Assembly: GCF_003044565.1 (NCBI RefSeq)
Contig: NZ_POXG01000003.1
Coordinates: 124,001 to 188,000 of the forward strand
DNA length: 64,000 bases
Direction of reading: 5' to 3'
Origin: Neisseria sicca
GTDB taxonomy: Bacteria > Pseudomonadota > Gammaproteobacteria > Burkholderiales > Neisseriaceae
Under the pieces are notes generated by a model. The model was given only the letters and a program-made list of their open reading frames with translations, did not search any database and was not told the DNA's origin. The first letter of the stretch is position 1. Each line of letters opens with the position of its first letter. Below, one piece after another: positions 46,119 through 57,442 of this stretch. A program made the translations under genes and the position numbers.

Positions 46119-46244
46119 CTTTGTTTGAAGAAAGTCTATGTGATTGATTTTCTTTCTTTAAAGTCTATTTTTTTGAATTGATTTGCGCTAAAATACGCCG
46201 ATTCTATCAAACGGATTGGCCGTAAACGATAAAAGGTCGTCTGA

Positions 46245-47318
<1,074 letters not shown>

Positions 47319-47320
47319 TT

Positions 47321-47354
47321 GTGCAGGCTGCTTGAATGGAAAAGCAGCCTGCAC
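47321..47354 (+). terminator. Hairpin of the GTGCAGGCTGCTTT family after pheS
   Basis: Perfect 13-base arms GTGCAGGCTGCTT/AAGCAGCCTGCAC around eight bases. It has no T run, so pheT transcription may pass it. Confidence 0.5.
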
Positions 47355-47370
47355 CGCAGAAAGCTGAATC

Positions 47371-47676
47371 ATGAAACGCTATGTTACCCCATTCGTTTGC
47401 TATGCGTTTGCTGTTGCACTGTGGTTGCTGTCTATCTATTGCGAAAACCGCTCTTTGGCGTTGGCCGATTTGAAAACCCTGACCGGCGACGATGTGGAAG
47501 GTGCAATAAGGTGGTCGAATTACGGATTTACCGCATTTACTGTGTCCTGTTTTGTCACCGCGATCGGTAGTTGGTTGATGCCGTGGTTTAAAAGCTGGGA
47601 ACGTGTGGCGTTTACAGTAAGTGTTACTTTAGGCTATACCTTGCTGGCATGGTTTGTAACAATATTATTGATTTGA
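47371..47676 (+). CDS. Inner-membrane protein of unknown function, 101 aa
   Basis: Three hydrophobic segments (about 6-22, 50-68, 81-100) with a polar loop LADLKTLTGDDVEGAIRW. It sits between pheS and pheT, breaking the usual adjacency, and is flanked by hairpins. No family is recognised; the coding call rests on membrane topology and GC-rich codons. Confidence 0.6.
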   Translation: MKRYVTPFVCYAFAVALWLLSIYCENRSLALADLKTLTGDDVEGAIRWSNYGFTAFTVSCFVTAIGSWLMPWFKSWERVAFTVSVTLGYTLLAWFVTILLI

Positions 47677-47810
47677 TTGCATAAGGTGTGAAAAGGCTAC
47701 CTGAAAGCAACAGCTTCAATAAAGTGAAAAAGCAGACTACACGCCAACATAAACAGGTCGTCTGAAAACAAAATCTGATAAAAAGTTAATTAGTTGATTG
47801 AGAACATAAC

Positions 47811-50174
47811 ATGCAATTCTCCTACTCATGGCTGAAAACTCAAGCCGATACCGAACTTTCCGCCGATAAGCTGGAACATCTGTTAACCATGTCCGGCTTG
47901 GAAGTGGAAGAAGCCGAGACTGCCGCGCCTGCGTTTACGGGCGTGGTGATTGCCGAAGTGAAATCCGTTGAAAAACATCCAGATGCCGACCGTTTGAACG
48001 TTACCCAAGTCGATGCGGGTACGGGCGAGTTAGTGCAGATTGTGTGTGGTGCGCCGAATGTGAAAGCGGGCATCAAAGTGCCGTGTTCGCTACCGGGTGC
48101 GGTGTTGCTGGGCAATTTCAAAATCAAGCCGACCAAGATGCGCGGCGTGGTGTCGAACGGGATGTTGTGTTCCACCGATGAACTCGGTCTGCCTGACGAC
48201 GGTGTGAACGGCTTGCACATTCTGCCGCAAGATGCTCCTGTCGGCGCAAACATCCGTGAATATTTGGATTTGGACGATACAGTATTCATACTGAAAATCA
48301 CACCGAACCGTACCGACTGCCTGAGCATCAAAGGCATTGCGCGCGAAGTGTCCGCGCTGACGGGTTGCGCGTTTAAGCAGCCTGCAATCCATGCCGCGCC
48401 AATCACGGGCAGCCGCAAACAGCCCGTGCAGATTGATGCGCCTGCCGATTGCGGCCGCTTTATCAGCCGCGTGATTGAAAACGTGAACACGCGCGCTGCT
48501 ACGCCGGATTGGATGAGGCAGCATTTGGAGCGCAGCGGTATCCGCAGCCTTTCCGCGCTGGTGGACATTGGCAATTATGTGATGCTGGAAATCGGTCAGC
48601 CGATGCATGTTTTCGATGCTGACAAACTTTCAGGTAGCCTGCACATCCGCCGTGCGAGCGAAGGTGAAACGCTGGAATGCCTGAACGAGAAAACCGTCTC
48701 TCTGTCTGAAAACACGCTGGTAGTGGCCGACGAAAAAGGCGCGTTGAGTTTGGCAGGGCTGATGGGCGGCGCAGCGAGCGCGGTTTCAGACGACACGCAA
48801 AATATTGTGCTGGAAGCGGCTTGGTTTGCGCCTGAAATCATTGCCGGCAAATCGCGCCAGTACGGTTTTGGCTCGGATTCGTCGTTCCGCTTTGAGCGCG
48901 GCGTGGATTACCGTTTGCAGGCTGATGCCATCGAACGCGCTACCGAATTGGTTTTGCAAATCTGCGGCGGTGCGGCGGGCGAAATGGTGGAAGCGCAGGG
49001 CGAATTGCCTGAAGCGCAGCAGGTTGAATTGCGTTTGGGTCGTCTGAAAACCGTGTTGGGTGTGGACATTCCTGCCGAACAGGTGGAAACCATTTTGCAG
49101 CACTTGGGTCTGCAACCTGAAAAAACGGCGGAAGGCTTCCGCGTTACCGCGCCGAGTTTCCGTTTCGACATCGAAATCGAAGCCGATTTGATTGAAGAAA
49201 TCGGCCGCGTTTACGGCTATGAAAATATCCCTGACGATTACACGTCAGGTCGTCTGAAAATGCTGGCGCTGCCCGAAACCCGCCGTCCGCGATTTGCCGT
49301 TTATAACGAAATGGCGGTGTGCGGCTACCGCGAAGTGGTCAGCTACGCCTTCGTTGACGAACAGTGGGAACACGACTTTGCCGCAAACGACAACCCCATC
49401 CGCCTGCAAAACCCGCTGGCGGCGCAGTATGCCGTGATGCGTTCCACGCTCATCGGCGGCTTGGTGGAAATTCTGCAAAACAACCTGAACCGCAAGCAAA
49501 ACCGCGTGCGTGTGTTTGAAATCGCCCGCGTGTTCAGCAAAGGTTCAGACGGCCTGTTTGTGCAAAACGAACGTATCGGCGGCCTGTGGTACGGCGCGGC
49601 TATGCCCGAACAATGGGGCAAGAAAACGCGCAACGCGGATTTTTACGACATCAAAGCAGATGTGGAAAATCTGTTGAAAAATAAAGCAGTTGAGTTCGTC
49701 AAAACCGAACATCCCGCCCTGCATCCCGGCCGCGCCGCCAATATCGTTTCAGACGGCCAAGTCATCGGTTTTGTCGGCGAATTACATCCGAAATGGCTGC
49801 AAAAATACGACTTGCCGCAAGCGCCGCTGGTATTTGAAATCGACATGTCAGCCGTGTTGGAACGGGAAAAAACGCGCTATCAGGCAGTATCAAAATTCCA
49901 GCCGGTGCGCAGGGATTTGGCGTTTGTGATGCCTGAAACCATGACCCATGATGATTTGTTGGCCGCCTTGAAAGGCGCGGCAAACAAGTTGGTACAGGAA
50001 ATCAGCGTGTTTGACGTGTATCGCGGTACGGGCCTGCCTGAAGGGATGAAGAGCATGGCGGTCAAAGTGATTTTGCAGGATATGGAAAACACGCTGACGG
50101 ATGAAACAGTCGAGCCGGTTATCGGAAAACTGATTGACGCGGCAACTGCTGCGGGAGCGCAACTTCGCAGTTAA
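47811..50174 (+). CDS. pheT: Phenylalanyl-tRNA synthetase beta subunit, 787 aa
   Basis: The N-terminal OB-type tRNA-binding domain (HPDADRLNVTQVDAGTGE), B3/B4 editing region (RFISRVIENV), B5 domain and the C-terminal anticodon-recognition domain (SKFQPVRRDLAFVMPETM) are in order. Standard length. It forms an (alpha beta)2 enzyme with PheS. Confidence 0.96.
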   Translation: MQFSYSWLKTQADTELSADKLEHLLTMSGLEVEEAETAAPAFTGVVIAEVKSVEKHPDADRLNVTQVDAGTGELVQIVCGAPNVKAGIKVPCSLPGAVLLGNFKIKPTKMRGVVSNGMLCSTDELGLPDDGVNGLHILPQDAPVGANIREYLDLDDTVFILKITPNRTDCLSIKGIAREVSALTGCAFKQPAIHAAPITGSRKQPVQIDAPADCGRFISRVIENVNTRAATPDWMRQHLERSGIRSLSALVDIGNYVMLEIGQPMHVFDADKLSGSLHIRRASEGETLECLNEKTVSLSENTLVVADEKGALSLAGLMGGAASAVSDDTQNIVLEAAWFAPEIIAGKSRQYGFGSDSSFRFERGVDYRLQADAIERATELVLQICGGAAGEMVEAQGELPEAQQVELRLGRLKTVLGVDIPAEQVETILQHLGLQPEKTAEGFRVTAPSFRFDIEIEADLIEEIGRVYGYENIPDDYTSGRLKMLALPETRRPRFAVYNEMAVCGYREVVSYAFVDEQWEHDFAANDNPIRLQNPLAAQYAVMRSTLIGGLVEILQNNLNRKQNRVRVFEIARVFSKGSDGLFVQNERIGGLWYGAAMPEQWGKKTRNADFYDIKADVENLLKNKAVEFVKTEHPALHPGRAANIVSDGQVIGFVGELHPKWLQKYDLPQAPLVFEIDMSAVLEREKTRYQAVSKFQPVRRDLAFVMPETMTHDDLLAALKGAANKLVQEISVFDVYRGTGLPEGMKSMAVKVILQDMENTLTDETVEPVIGKLIDAATAAGAQLRS

Positions 50175-50247
50175 AAAATAAATATTCGCTTGAATTTTAA
50201 ATAGAAATTGGTAATAATCTGCACCTGTTACAACAGAAGGTAATAAT

Positions 50248-50550
50248 ATGACATTAACTAAAGCCGAATTGGCCGATATTTTGGTAGATAAAGTCAGCAA
50301 TGTAACCAAAAACGATGCCAAAGAAATCGTCGAACTCTTTTTTGAAGAAATCCGCAGCACTTTGGCGCGCGGCGAAGAAATCAAAATTTCCGGTTTCGGT
50401 AATTTTCAGTTGCGCGACAAACCGCAACGTCCCGGCCGTAATCCGAAAACCGGCGAAGAAGTACCGATTACCGCCCGCCGCGTAGTAACTTTCCATGCCA
50501 GCCAAAAACTCAAAGGCATGGTGGAGCATTACTATGACAAACAACGCTAA
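50248..50550 (+). CDS. ihfA: Integration host factor alpha subunit, 100 aa
   Basis: HU/IHF fold: [49 protein letters not shown] with the DNA-intercalating Pro loop. IHF bends DNA. In Neisseria, IHF is reported to bind the central block of full-length Correia elements, two of which occur here. Its gene position after pheT is conserved widely. Confidence 0.96.
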   Translation: MTLTKAELADILVDKVSNVTKNDAKEIVELFFEEIRSTLARGEEIKISGFGNFQLRDKPQRPGRNPKTGEEVPITARRVVTFHASQKLKGMVEHYYDKQR

Positions 50551-50848
50551 TCCCGTTATTCCTGCAAAACGTTATTTTTCGCTGGACGAAATGTGCGAAC
50601 TGGTGCAAATCAGCCCGTCACAATTTGCCCAGTGGCAACATGAGAACGGTATTGTTGTCGGTTACGGCGGCGATCGTTACACCCGTTCCGATGTGGTGAA
50701 ACTGTTGAAGCTGAAAGATACATTTGCGCCTTATGTCGACAGCTTCAGCCGTGATTCTTTGGATGCAAACGGTAATCCCGCTGCAAAGGCGGAAGAAGTC
50801 AAGGATAGCCTGAATCAAATTTTGGCAGATTTGGAAGCGTATCAATAA
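50534..50848 (+). CDS. MerR-like helix-turn-helix protein, 104 aa
   Basis: ATG 50534 lies inside the end of ihfA (17-base overlap), so translation is probably coupled. The sequence [26 protein letters not shown] with [14 protein letters not shown] resembles the MerR-type winged helix; there is no effector domain. A gene of this kind follows ihfA in many beta-proteobacteria. Role unknown, probably DNA binding. Confidence 0.78.
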   Translation: MTNNANPVIPAKRYFSLDEMCELVQISPSQFAQWQHENGIVVGYGGDRYTRSDVVKLLKLKDTFAPYVDSFSRDSLDANGNPAAKAEEVKDSLNQILADLEAYQ

Positions 50849-50879
50849 TCACCATTTGGTATTTTTGCTATAAATAGAA

Positions 50880-50907
50880 ACCGACCTGCGAAAGGTCGGT
50901 TTTTTTA
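50880..50907 (+). terminator. Terminator after the ihfA operon
   Basis: ACCGACCT and AGGTCGGT around GCGAA, followed by seven T. Confidence 0.85.
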
Positions 50908-50929
50908 TTGATGATGAAAAGTTTAACAA

Positions 50930-51036
50930 TATAGTGGATTAAATTTAAATCAGGACAAGGCGACGAAGCCGCAGACAGTACAAATAGTACGGCAAGGCGA
51001 GGCAACGCCGTACTGGTTTAAATTTAATCCACTATA
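50930..51036. mobile_element. Correia element, short form (107 bp), opposite orientation
   Basis: TATAGTGGATTAAATTTAAA and TTTAAATTTAATCCACTATA ends; the core reads in the reverse direction compared with the copies at 20524-25553. Confidence 0.93.
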
Positions 51037-51214
51037 CAATTTTATGCCAATTTCTAGGCTGCAGGAAACGTAGGTACTACGGAGCCGATTGCGGCTTCAA
51101 AAAATTGTTTGTCCAGAGTTTAGATCTGGCAATATTGAAGTTGTCGGGTGAGTTAGAAGATAGGGCGATTAACTTGTTGAAGTTACGTTTTCAGACGACC
51201 TCCTGAGACCAAAC

Positions 51215-52651
51215 TCAATCCGCCACATCAATACACAAATATTTCAATTCCAAATATTCGTCCGCACCGTATTTGCTGCCTTCGCGTCCCAGCCCGCTGC
51301 GTTTCACGCCGCCGAACGGTGCTACTTCATTGCTGATTAAGCCGGTATTGATGCCGACCATGCCGTATTCCAGGGCTTCGCCGACGCGCCACTGGCGGGC
51401 GGTGTCGGAGGTAAAGAGGTAGGCCGCCAAACCGTATTCCGTATCGTTGGCGGCCGCGATGACTTCGGCTTCGGTTTCAAAGCGGAACACGGGACACAAA
51501 GGTCCGAAGGTTTCTTCGCGCGCCACCGCCATTTGCGCCGTTACGCCGCTTAAGACAGTCGGTTCGAAAAACGTTCCGCCCAACGCGCTGCGTTTGCCGC
51601 CGGTCAGGCAGCTTGCGCCTTTGGAGAGCGCGTCGGCGATGTGCTGCTCGACTTTTTCCACCGCTTTTTCCTCAATCAGCGGTCCTTGGTTCACGCCTTC
51701 ATCCAGACCGTTGCCCAATTTGAGCGCGGCCACTTTTTCACTTAATTTGCGGCAAAATTCATCGTAAATGCCTGATTGGGCGTAAACGCGGTTGGTGCAG
51801 ACGCAGGTCTGACCGCTGTTGCGGAACTTGCTGGCGATCGCGCCTTCGACGGCTTTGTCCAAATCGGCATCGTCAAACACGATAAACGGCGCGTTGCCGC
51901 CCAGCTCCAAACTGAGTTTTTTAATGTCAGCCGCGCTGTCGGCAAAAATTTTCGCGCCGACTTCGGTCGAGCCGGTGAAGCTGATTTTGCGCACGGTTGG
52001 GTTCGTGGCAAATTCATGGCTGATTTCCGAAGCGCGACCGCTGACGACGGGAAGCAAATCGTGTGGCACGCCCGCTTCGTAAGCCAGTAGAGCCAGCGCA
52101 TACGCGCTCAGAGGCGTGAGCGACGCAGGTTTGACAATCATCGCGCAGCCAACCGCCAAAGCAGGCGCAACCTTGCGCGCAATCATCGCGGACGGAAAGT
52201 TCCACGGCGTAATCGCGGCGGTAACGCCGACGGGCTGTTTCAACACGACCAGTTTTTGCGATGCTTTCACACTCGTCAGCACATCGCCGTCAATCCGCCG
52301 CGCCTCTTCGGCAAACCAGCGCACAAACGAAGCCGCATAATCGATTTCGCCGCGCGCCTCGGTCAGGCTTTTGCCCTGTTCCATCGTCATGATGCGTGCC
52401 AGCTCTTCTTTGTTTTCCTTTATCAGAAAATACCAACGCCACAACACATCGGCGCGTTCCAACGCGGTTTTTGCCGCCCATAATTTTTGTGCGGCCTCCG
52501 CTCTTTGAATTAGTAACTTGAGGTCGTCTGAATGGGTTGTGCGGACAAACGCCAAAGTCTCACCCGCTGCCGGATTATCGACTTTGATACTGTCTGGAAT
52601 CGGGGAAAAAGAAATATCAGGATGGTTTAACAATGATGCAAAAGAGTTCAT
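51215..52651 (-). CDS. gabD: NAD(P)-dependent succinate-semialdehyde dehydrogenase, 478 aa
   Basis: Aldehyde dehydrogenase fold: ITPWNFPSAMIARKVAPALA, nucleotide loop FTGSTEVGAKIF, general base Glu in LELGGNAPFIVF and the nucleophile in NSGQTCVCTNRVYAQ (CVC pair typical of SSADH). It oxidises succinate semialdehyde to succinate. The start was set at MNSFASLLNHPD (52651); the longer frame would begin in AT-rich DNA without a ribosome-binding site. Confidence 0.88.
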   Translation of the reverse strand: MNSFASLLNHPDISFSPIPDSIKVDNPAAGETLAFVRTTHSDDLKLLIQRAEAAQKLWAAKTALERADVLWRWYFLIKENKEELARIMTMEQGKSLTEARGEIDYAASFVRWFAEEARRIDGDVLTSVKASQKLVVLKQPVGVTAAITPWNFPSAMIARKVAPALAVGCAMIVKPASLTPLSAYALALLAYEAGVPHDLLPVVSGRASEISHEFATNPTVRKISFTGSTEVGAKIFADSAADIKKLSLELGGNAPFIVFDDADLDKAVEGAIASKFRNSGQTCVCTNRVYAQSGIYDEFCRKLSEKVAALKLGNGLDEGVNQGPLIEEKAVEKVEQHIADALSKGASCLTGGKRSALGGTFFEPTVLSGVTAQMAVAREETFGPLCPVFRFETEAEVIAAANDTEYGLAAYLFTSDTARQWRVGEALEYGMVGINTGLISNEVAPFGGVKRSGLGREGSKYGADEYLELKYLCIDVAD

Positions 52652-53150
52652 GCCTGCCCTCGTATGTATAGATGATGGATGAAGGTCATTATTCTCTTCA
52701 TAGGTGAAAAGCGCAAACTGATTGAGCAGTTTGTGCAAAAGGAGAAAGAAGAGCCGAGGCACTGAATGGAAGCAGGCAACTAAAAAGTCGTCTGAAAATA
52801 CCTTACAGGCTTGGTTAGGACTTTCCCATTTGAATTGTGAGAAAGTGTTTTAACTGACTGATAAGACATATTCAGGCAACTTTTTTATTTGGATTATTTA
52901 TATAGAAATTAAATATTTTTATGTTGAAACAATAGAATAGGTTTTAAAAATATTTTAGTTGTTGAATGTGAATATATCGGATAAATGTTCTCACATCATT
53001 AAAACCTTGTTAAAATCATCGAAAATTACACAAATAATAATCAAAATCATTAAATGTATATTTCAATTGATTTGCGGCAAAACCTTTCCGAGGTCGTCTG
53101 AACATTTTCAGACGACGCTGTCTGACATTTCGCCACACAAGGAATCCGTT
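52652..53150. promoter_or_regulatory. Regulatory region upstream of the TonB-dependent receptor
   Basis: About 500 bp, unusually AT-rich in its middle, without a convincing gene. At 53033-53051 AATAATAATCAAAATCATT matches the 19-bp Fur consensus at 12 positions. An inverted uptake pair (about 53091-53115) and AAGGAATCC lie just before the start codon. Iron control is expected for this gene class, but the box is weak. Confidence 0.4.
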
Positions 53151-56100
53151 ATGAAGCCAGTCAAAGTTAACACCCTTGCCGCCTGCATCGCAGCCATCGG
53201 TTTTTCTCCCATCATTTATGCTGCGGATAATACGCCGACCGTCATTCTCGATACCGTTACCGTCAAAGGCACACGCAATAAAGACGAAATCGGTAAAAAC
53301 CGGGTTTATACCCGCGAAATCGTCAATCTTTACAAAGGCAAAAACGAAGTCGAAACCTTCAAAGGCAACACCGTATCCGACCTTTTAAGCGGTATGTCCG
53401 GCGTGTACAGCGGCGACGCGCGCAACAGCGGCGCGTTGGATCCCAATATACGCGGCGTACAGGGGCAGGGACGGATTCCCGTTACCATCGACGGCACTGA
53501 GCAGGCGATTACCGTCTGGCGCGGCTACGCAGGCGCAAATAACCGCAACTACGTCGACCCCAACATCATCAGCAGCGTTTCCATCGAAAAAGGCCCCTCG
53601 TTCAGCCGCGATATGAAAAGCGGCATAGGCGGCTCCATCGCCCTGAAGACCATCGATGCCGACGATATTGTCCCTGAAGGGCAGAAATACGGCTTTGAAG
53701 TGAAGGCGGAAGCTTCCAATAATTCCATCAAACAACGTGCCAATGTCTATGAAAAATCGGTCGATTATCGGACATTGGATGCGCCTGTTGTCGCACTTGG
53801 CGGTATTTGGCGGGCGATGTTGGACGATACCGACCGAATCGACCAGCGTTTCAACGGACGCAATAAATTTGGGAAGGATAAAGCCTACCGCATTGCCGCC
53901 GCCACCAAGCAGGACAATTTCGATGCCATGCTTGCCTACGCCTACCGCAGTAAAGGCAATTATTTTTCCGGTAAAAAAGGTGCGGAACGCTACGGTTACA
54001 TCGGTCCTTGGACGATGGAAACGGTCAATGAATTAAACAGGCGGGTTGCGGATGCCGCTGCAAGAGGCGAAAAATTTTACGGCAGTGAAAATATGTTAGG
54101 TTCACCTGACATTGCCAAGATCGGACTTTTTTATCATCCGGGCGGAGAGGTAACCAATACTTCGCTCGAAACCAAATCATGGGTAGGTAAAACCACCTTC
54201 CGTCTGCCGAACCATCAGACTCTTAAATTCGGCCTACGCCATACTGATGCGATTTTTGGCGAAATCATGCCTTCCCGCGTTATCGGTCCGATTTATGCCA
54301 CGCCGGAAAACTTGAATAAGATTGCAGAATGGCCGAGGGCATGGGTTAAGCAGCGTTCCTACAATATCGATTATGCATGGAAGCCCGAGGGCAGCCGCTG
54401 GATAGATTTGAGCGCATCATTGTGGACAACCCGTACCAAATCCAAAACCAATACAGCAGGCGGTTCACCCGGCGATGCTCTGTATCAAGACAGAGTGGAT
54501 AATCTGTCTCCATGGAAAACCGCCATGAATCGATGGCATACCTATGACGAAGAAACCAAGAGAATAATTGAAGAAGCAGGTTACACAAAAAAACCGGATG
54601 TCGTCGAACAGCTTCCGAATACCAACGGGCGCTTCAATACCATAGAGGGCAATGCCTACTATGCCAACAATACCCGCAACGGTTTCAATTTTTCCAACCG
54701 TATGAAATTGCACGATAAGCTGACGCTGACCTTAATGGGTGATTTCCAAAATGAAAAATTGAGATCCCGTAATGAGTTTGCCGAAGAGTTGCGTAATGAG
54801 GGAAGGGACAAATACCCCGAAGAAGTGGAAGAAGACAAAATCCGAGCCAATTATGAGTTGACCAATTTCGGAGAACCGCGCAACGGTAGGCGTAGGGAAT
54901 GGAATCTCGGTTTCAATTTCCGGTATCAGCCGCTGAACTGGCTGACACTGACGGCAGGTGCGCGCTATACCAACTTCAAAATACAAGATCACAGTGAGCG
55001 TTTGAAAACGGGAATAGACAGTTGGGGGCAGCCTTTGATGATGAATCGTGGGATGGCTTACAAGCTGACACGTGTGGCTACCGAGCAGGAATATCGTGAT
55101 TATCTGAATGCGGTTAACAATGACGAATTCAATGCGGCAAGCGACAGTATCGTAATAGATGAAAGAGGGGTGGCAATATTAAATCCCACTCCCCGTGAAG
55201 ATGAAAACAGACCAAGGCTGGACAAGCTGGAATACTATTGGCTTAAGGACGATAAAGGCCGTTTGAATCCGAGTACAAATCCGATTTTCTCTACACCTAG
55301 TTTGGTTACACCTGTGGTCAACCCCGCATACGATCCAAATAACCCTGACAGTCCCCGTATGGTGTTGCCATATAAAGTGCTTATAGGAAATAATGAAATG
55401 GATAATTATCTGACTCCGATTACACCTGCGGAGTTGCAGCGCGCCCGAAAACAGGGCGGTAGCGGGTGGGCTCCAGCTTTTTCCGCGACCGTCAATTTTA
55501 CCGATTATGCCCGCGCCTATCTGCGCTATACCGAAACCCTGCGCTTTCCCAGCATTTTTGAGGGGACATACGGCTTCTCGACAGCGGCAGGCTCATTCGC
55601 CCGTTACGGCTACGGCTGGCAACCCGAACACGCAAAAAACTGGGAGATCGGCTATATTCATGATTTGACAGGGCTGTTTCCGAAAATGAAAAGTGCGGAT
55701 TTCCGCATCAACTACTTCCACAACAAAACAAAAAACGTCATCGACCGCGACTACAATCTCGAGTTTGAGCAGTTCGACAAATTATTGAGGACAGGCGTGG
55801 AATTGCAGACGCGTTTCGATACTGGAAAATTTTTTGGCGGATTGGGCGTGCTGAGGACATTGAAAAACTGGATGTGTGATGATTCTTATGCATACAGGGA
55901 TATTGATGTTGTATCAAGATATCTTCAAGAAGGAAAATTAATCAAACATCCAGCCTGCAATCATGGCAGCATCACTGGCGGTTATCTTGCTACGGCGATT
56001 CAACCCCGCTGGTCTATCGATGCAGATCTGGGTGGGCGATTCTTTCGCAACAAACTGGAAAGCGGCGTCCGTTTCCATTTCCACAGTAGGGTTTATCAAA

Positions 56101-56348
56101 ACCGCAGGGCGATTTTTCAGGCATATTACGACCAAGCAGGTAATGGAAAACAGGCAGACCCCGACTATATGAGATGGCAGCCTGTCGCTACATGGGATGC
56201 CTATCTGCGCTACAAAATCGGCAAGAACCTAACCGCCGAACTGGTTGGAACGAATTTGGGCAATCGCTATTATCTTGATCCAATCAATCCTACCCATATG
56301 CCCGCGCCGGGTAGAACCATTAGGATAGGGATTACGGGTAAGTTCTAA
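53151..56348 (+). CDS. TonB-dependent outer-membrane receptor, hemophilin-receptor/HmbR-like, 1,065 aa
   Basis: A signal peptide (MKPVKVNTLAACIAAIGFSP, cut near YAAD) is followed by a TonB-box-like TVILDTVTVKG, a plug domain (VSDLLSGMSGVYSGDARNSG, DPNIRGVQGQGRIPVTIDG, then SVSIEKGPSF) and a large barrel ending in Phe (RTIRIGITGKF). Length exceeds most heme receptors (700-950), mainly in extracellular loops. The next genes encode a small secreted protein and a Slam, the order of hemophilin heme systems. ATG 53151 was chosen for its ribosome-binding site and signal peptide. The heme ligand is inferred. Confidence 0.85.
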   Translation: MKPVKVNTLAACIAAIGFSPIIYAADNTPTVILDTVTVKGTRNKDEIGKNRVYTREIVNLYKGKNEVETFKGNTVSDLLSGMSGVYSGDARNSGALDPNIRGVQGQGRIPVTIDGTEQAITVWRGYAGANNRNYVDPNIISSVSIEKGPSFSRDMKSGIGGSIALKTIDADDIVPEGQKYGFEVKAEASNNSIKQRANVYEKSVDYRTLDAPVVALGGIWRAMLDDTDRIDQRFNGRNKFGKDKAYRIAAATKQDNFDAMLAYAYRSKGNYFSGKKGAERYGYIGPWTMETVNELNRRVADAAARGEKFYGSENMLGSPDIAKIGLFYHPGGEVTNTSLETKSWVGKTTFRLPNHQTLKFGLRHTDAIFGEIMPSRVIGPIYATPENLNKIAEWPRAWVKQRSYNIDYAWKPEGSRWIDLSASLWTTRTKSKTNTAGGSPGDALYQDRVDNLSPWKTAMNRWHTYDEETKRIIEEAGYTKKPDVVEQLPNTNGRFNTIEGNAYYANNTRNGFNFSNRMKLHDKLTLTLMGDFQNEKLRSRNEFAEELRNEGRDKYPEEVEEDKIRANYELTNFGEPRNGRRREWNLGFNFRYQPLNWLTLTAGARYTNFKIQDHSERLKTGIDSWGQPLMMNRGMAYKLTRVATEQEYRDYLNAVNNDEFNAASDSIVIDERGVAILNPTPREDENRPRLDKLEYYWLKDDKGRLNPSTNPIFSTPSLVTPVVNPAYDPNNPDSPRMVLPYKVLIGNNEMDNYLTPITPAELQRARKQGGSGWAPAFSATVNFTDYARAYLRYTETLRFPSIFEGTYGFSTAAGSFARYGYGWQPEHAKNWEIGYIHDLTGLFPKMKSADFRINYFHNKTKNVIDRDYNLEFEQFDKLLRTGVELQTRFDTGKFFGGLGVLRTLKNWMCDDSYAYRDIDVVSRYLQEGKLIKHPACNHGSITGGYLATAIQPRWSIDADLGGRFFRNKLESGVRFHFHSRVYQNRRAIFQAYYDQAGNGKQADPDYMRWQPVATWDAYLRYKIGKNLTAELVGTNLGNRYYLDPINPTHMPAPGRTIRIGITGKF

Positions 56349-56480
56349 TATAAAAAGAAACTATTATCATTACGAATATTTATGGTATGATAGTCCTGCC
56401 TGAGAAAGAAATCTTTCATATAGCTTATTTAGTGATTATTTCTTGGGTGAATTTTTAATTATTTGACAAAGGATTTAAAA

Positions 56481-57347
56481 ATGAAAATGAATTCATTTGC
56501 AATTGCTATCTTTGCATTGTCTTCTGTTTCTGTTGCGTATGCTGCTAATCCGGCAAGAAGTGGTAAAACTGCTGCGAATAATGCAGCAAATGTACGTCAT
56601 CTGGAAACAACAGTAGAAGATTCGGGTAAATATGTTGGTAAGGCTGCTATCAATATTGTCGATAATACCCTTAAGGATACAGCGAAGAAGGAATATGCGA
56701 ACAATAAACCAGTATCATTTGAACAGGTTAATGCAGTTCGTAACAATCCGTTAGTGAAGTTATTTTATTCTTCAATTGCTTCTAAGGATAGAAATGGCGT
56801 AACAGTGGCAAACTTACACCGTATGAGTGGCGGTATATGGGAACGCATTCCTATGCCTGATCACTCCCATTTAGGCCGCCTGTCTTACGCACAAGTCGGC
56901 AATTTAGATGTCTATTTCGGTGATTGGTCTAATGTTGCACCTGGTGCGGCTGTCGGTACAAAAGGTACGAATTACACTGCCTTCTACAGCGGCACGGGTC
57001 GAACCACCAATCTGCCGACTACGGGTACTGCCACTTATACGGTTAAGGGTATCAACCAATATCATACGCAAAATACAGCCCTCTTAAACGGTACGTTGAA
57101 AGCTGATTTCGGTAAACGAACGCTGAACGGCGAAATGAAACGTACAGGTCTGACAGTTGCTGTTAACAATGCCGCCATCAATACGGCTCAGGCTTCCTTC
57201 TCCGGTAAAGCTACGGCAAACAAAGTGGCCGGTACGACCCGTGGTCATTTTTTCGGTAACCAAGGCGCAGCGATTGCGGGCGTGGCTGATTTTGGCCGAA
57301 ACCATGCCTATAACACTGCCTTTGGCGGTACGAAAACCGGTAAATAA
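56481..57347 (+). CDS. Hemophilin-like Slam-dependent secreted protein, 288 aa
   Basis: A signal peptide (MKMNSFAIAIFALSSVSVAYA) without lipobox precedes an N-terminal effector region (about 22-175) and a C-terminal beta-barrel domain. The barrel strands include YTVKGINQYHTQNTALLNGTL, ASFSGKATANKVAG and GHFFGNQGAAIAGVADFG, like the handle barrel of TbpB and of hemophilin. Several His and Met residues (LHRMSGG, MPDHSHLG) could bind heme. Between a TonB receptor and a Slam gene, a released heme-capturing protein is the best reading. ATG 56481 has AAAGGA seven bases upstream. Confidence 0.75.
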   Translation: MKMNSFAIAIFALSSVSVAYAANPARSGKTAANNAANVRHLETTVEDSGKYVGKAAINIVDNTLKDTAKKEYANNKPVSFEQVNAVRNNPLVKLFYSSIASKDRNGVTVANLHRMSGGIWERIPMPDHSHLGRLSYAQVGNLDVYFGDWSNVAPGAAVGTKGTNYTAFYSGTGRTTNLPTTGTATYTVKGINQYHTQNTALLNGTLKADFGKRTLNGEMKRTGLTVAVNNAAINTAQASFSGKATANKVAGTTRGHFFGNQGAAIAGVADFGRNHAYNTAFGGTKTGK

Positions 57348-57365
57348 TGAATCATAATGCGATAA

Positions 57366-57401
57366 GGCGGACGGTTTTTGTCGTTTCCCATTCCGTCCGC
57401 C
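57366..57401 (+). terminator. Hairpin after the hemophilin-like gene
   Basis: GGCGGACGG pairs with CCGTCCGCC over an 18-base T-rich loop, 19 bases after the stop. Confidence 0.5.
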
Positions 57402-57442
57402 TATAAAACACAAATCATCCGACACACAATGCACATCGTACA

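Larger units (their letters stand above)
50849..51214. other. Intergenic region with terminator and Correia element
   Basis: 366 bp without a gene: the ihfA-operon terminator, a short Correia element at 50930-51036 and a reversed uptake word near 51189. Nothing else was recognised. Confidence 0.7.

Noticed and set aside
52959..53150. Upstream extension of the TonB receptor frame
   Set aside because: The extra 64 codons precede a good signal peptide, are AT-rich and span an uptake hairpin.
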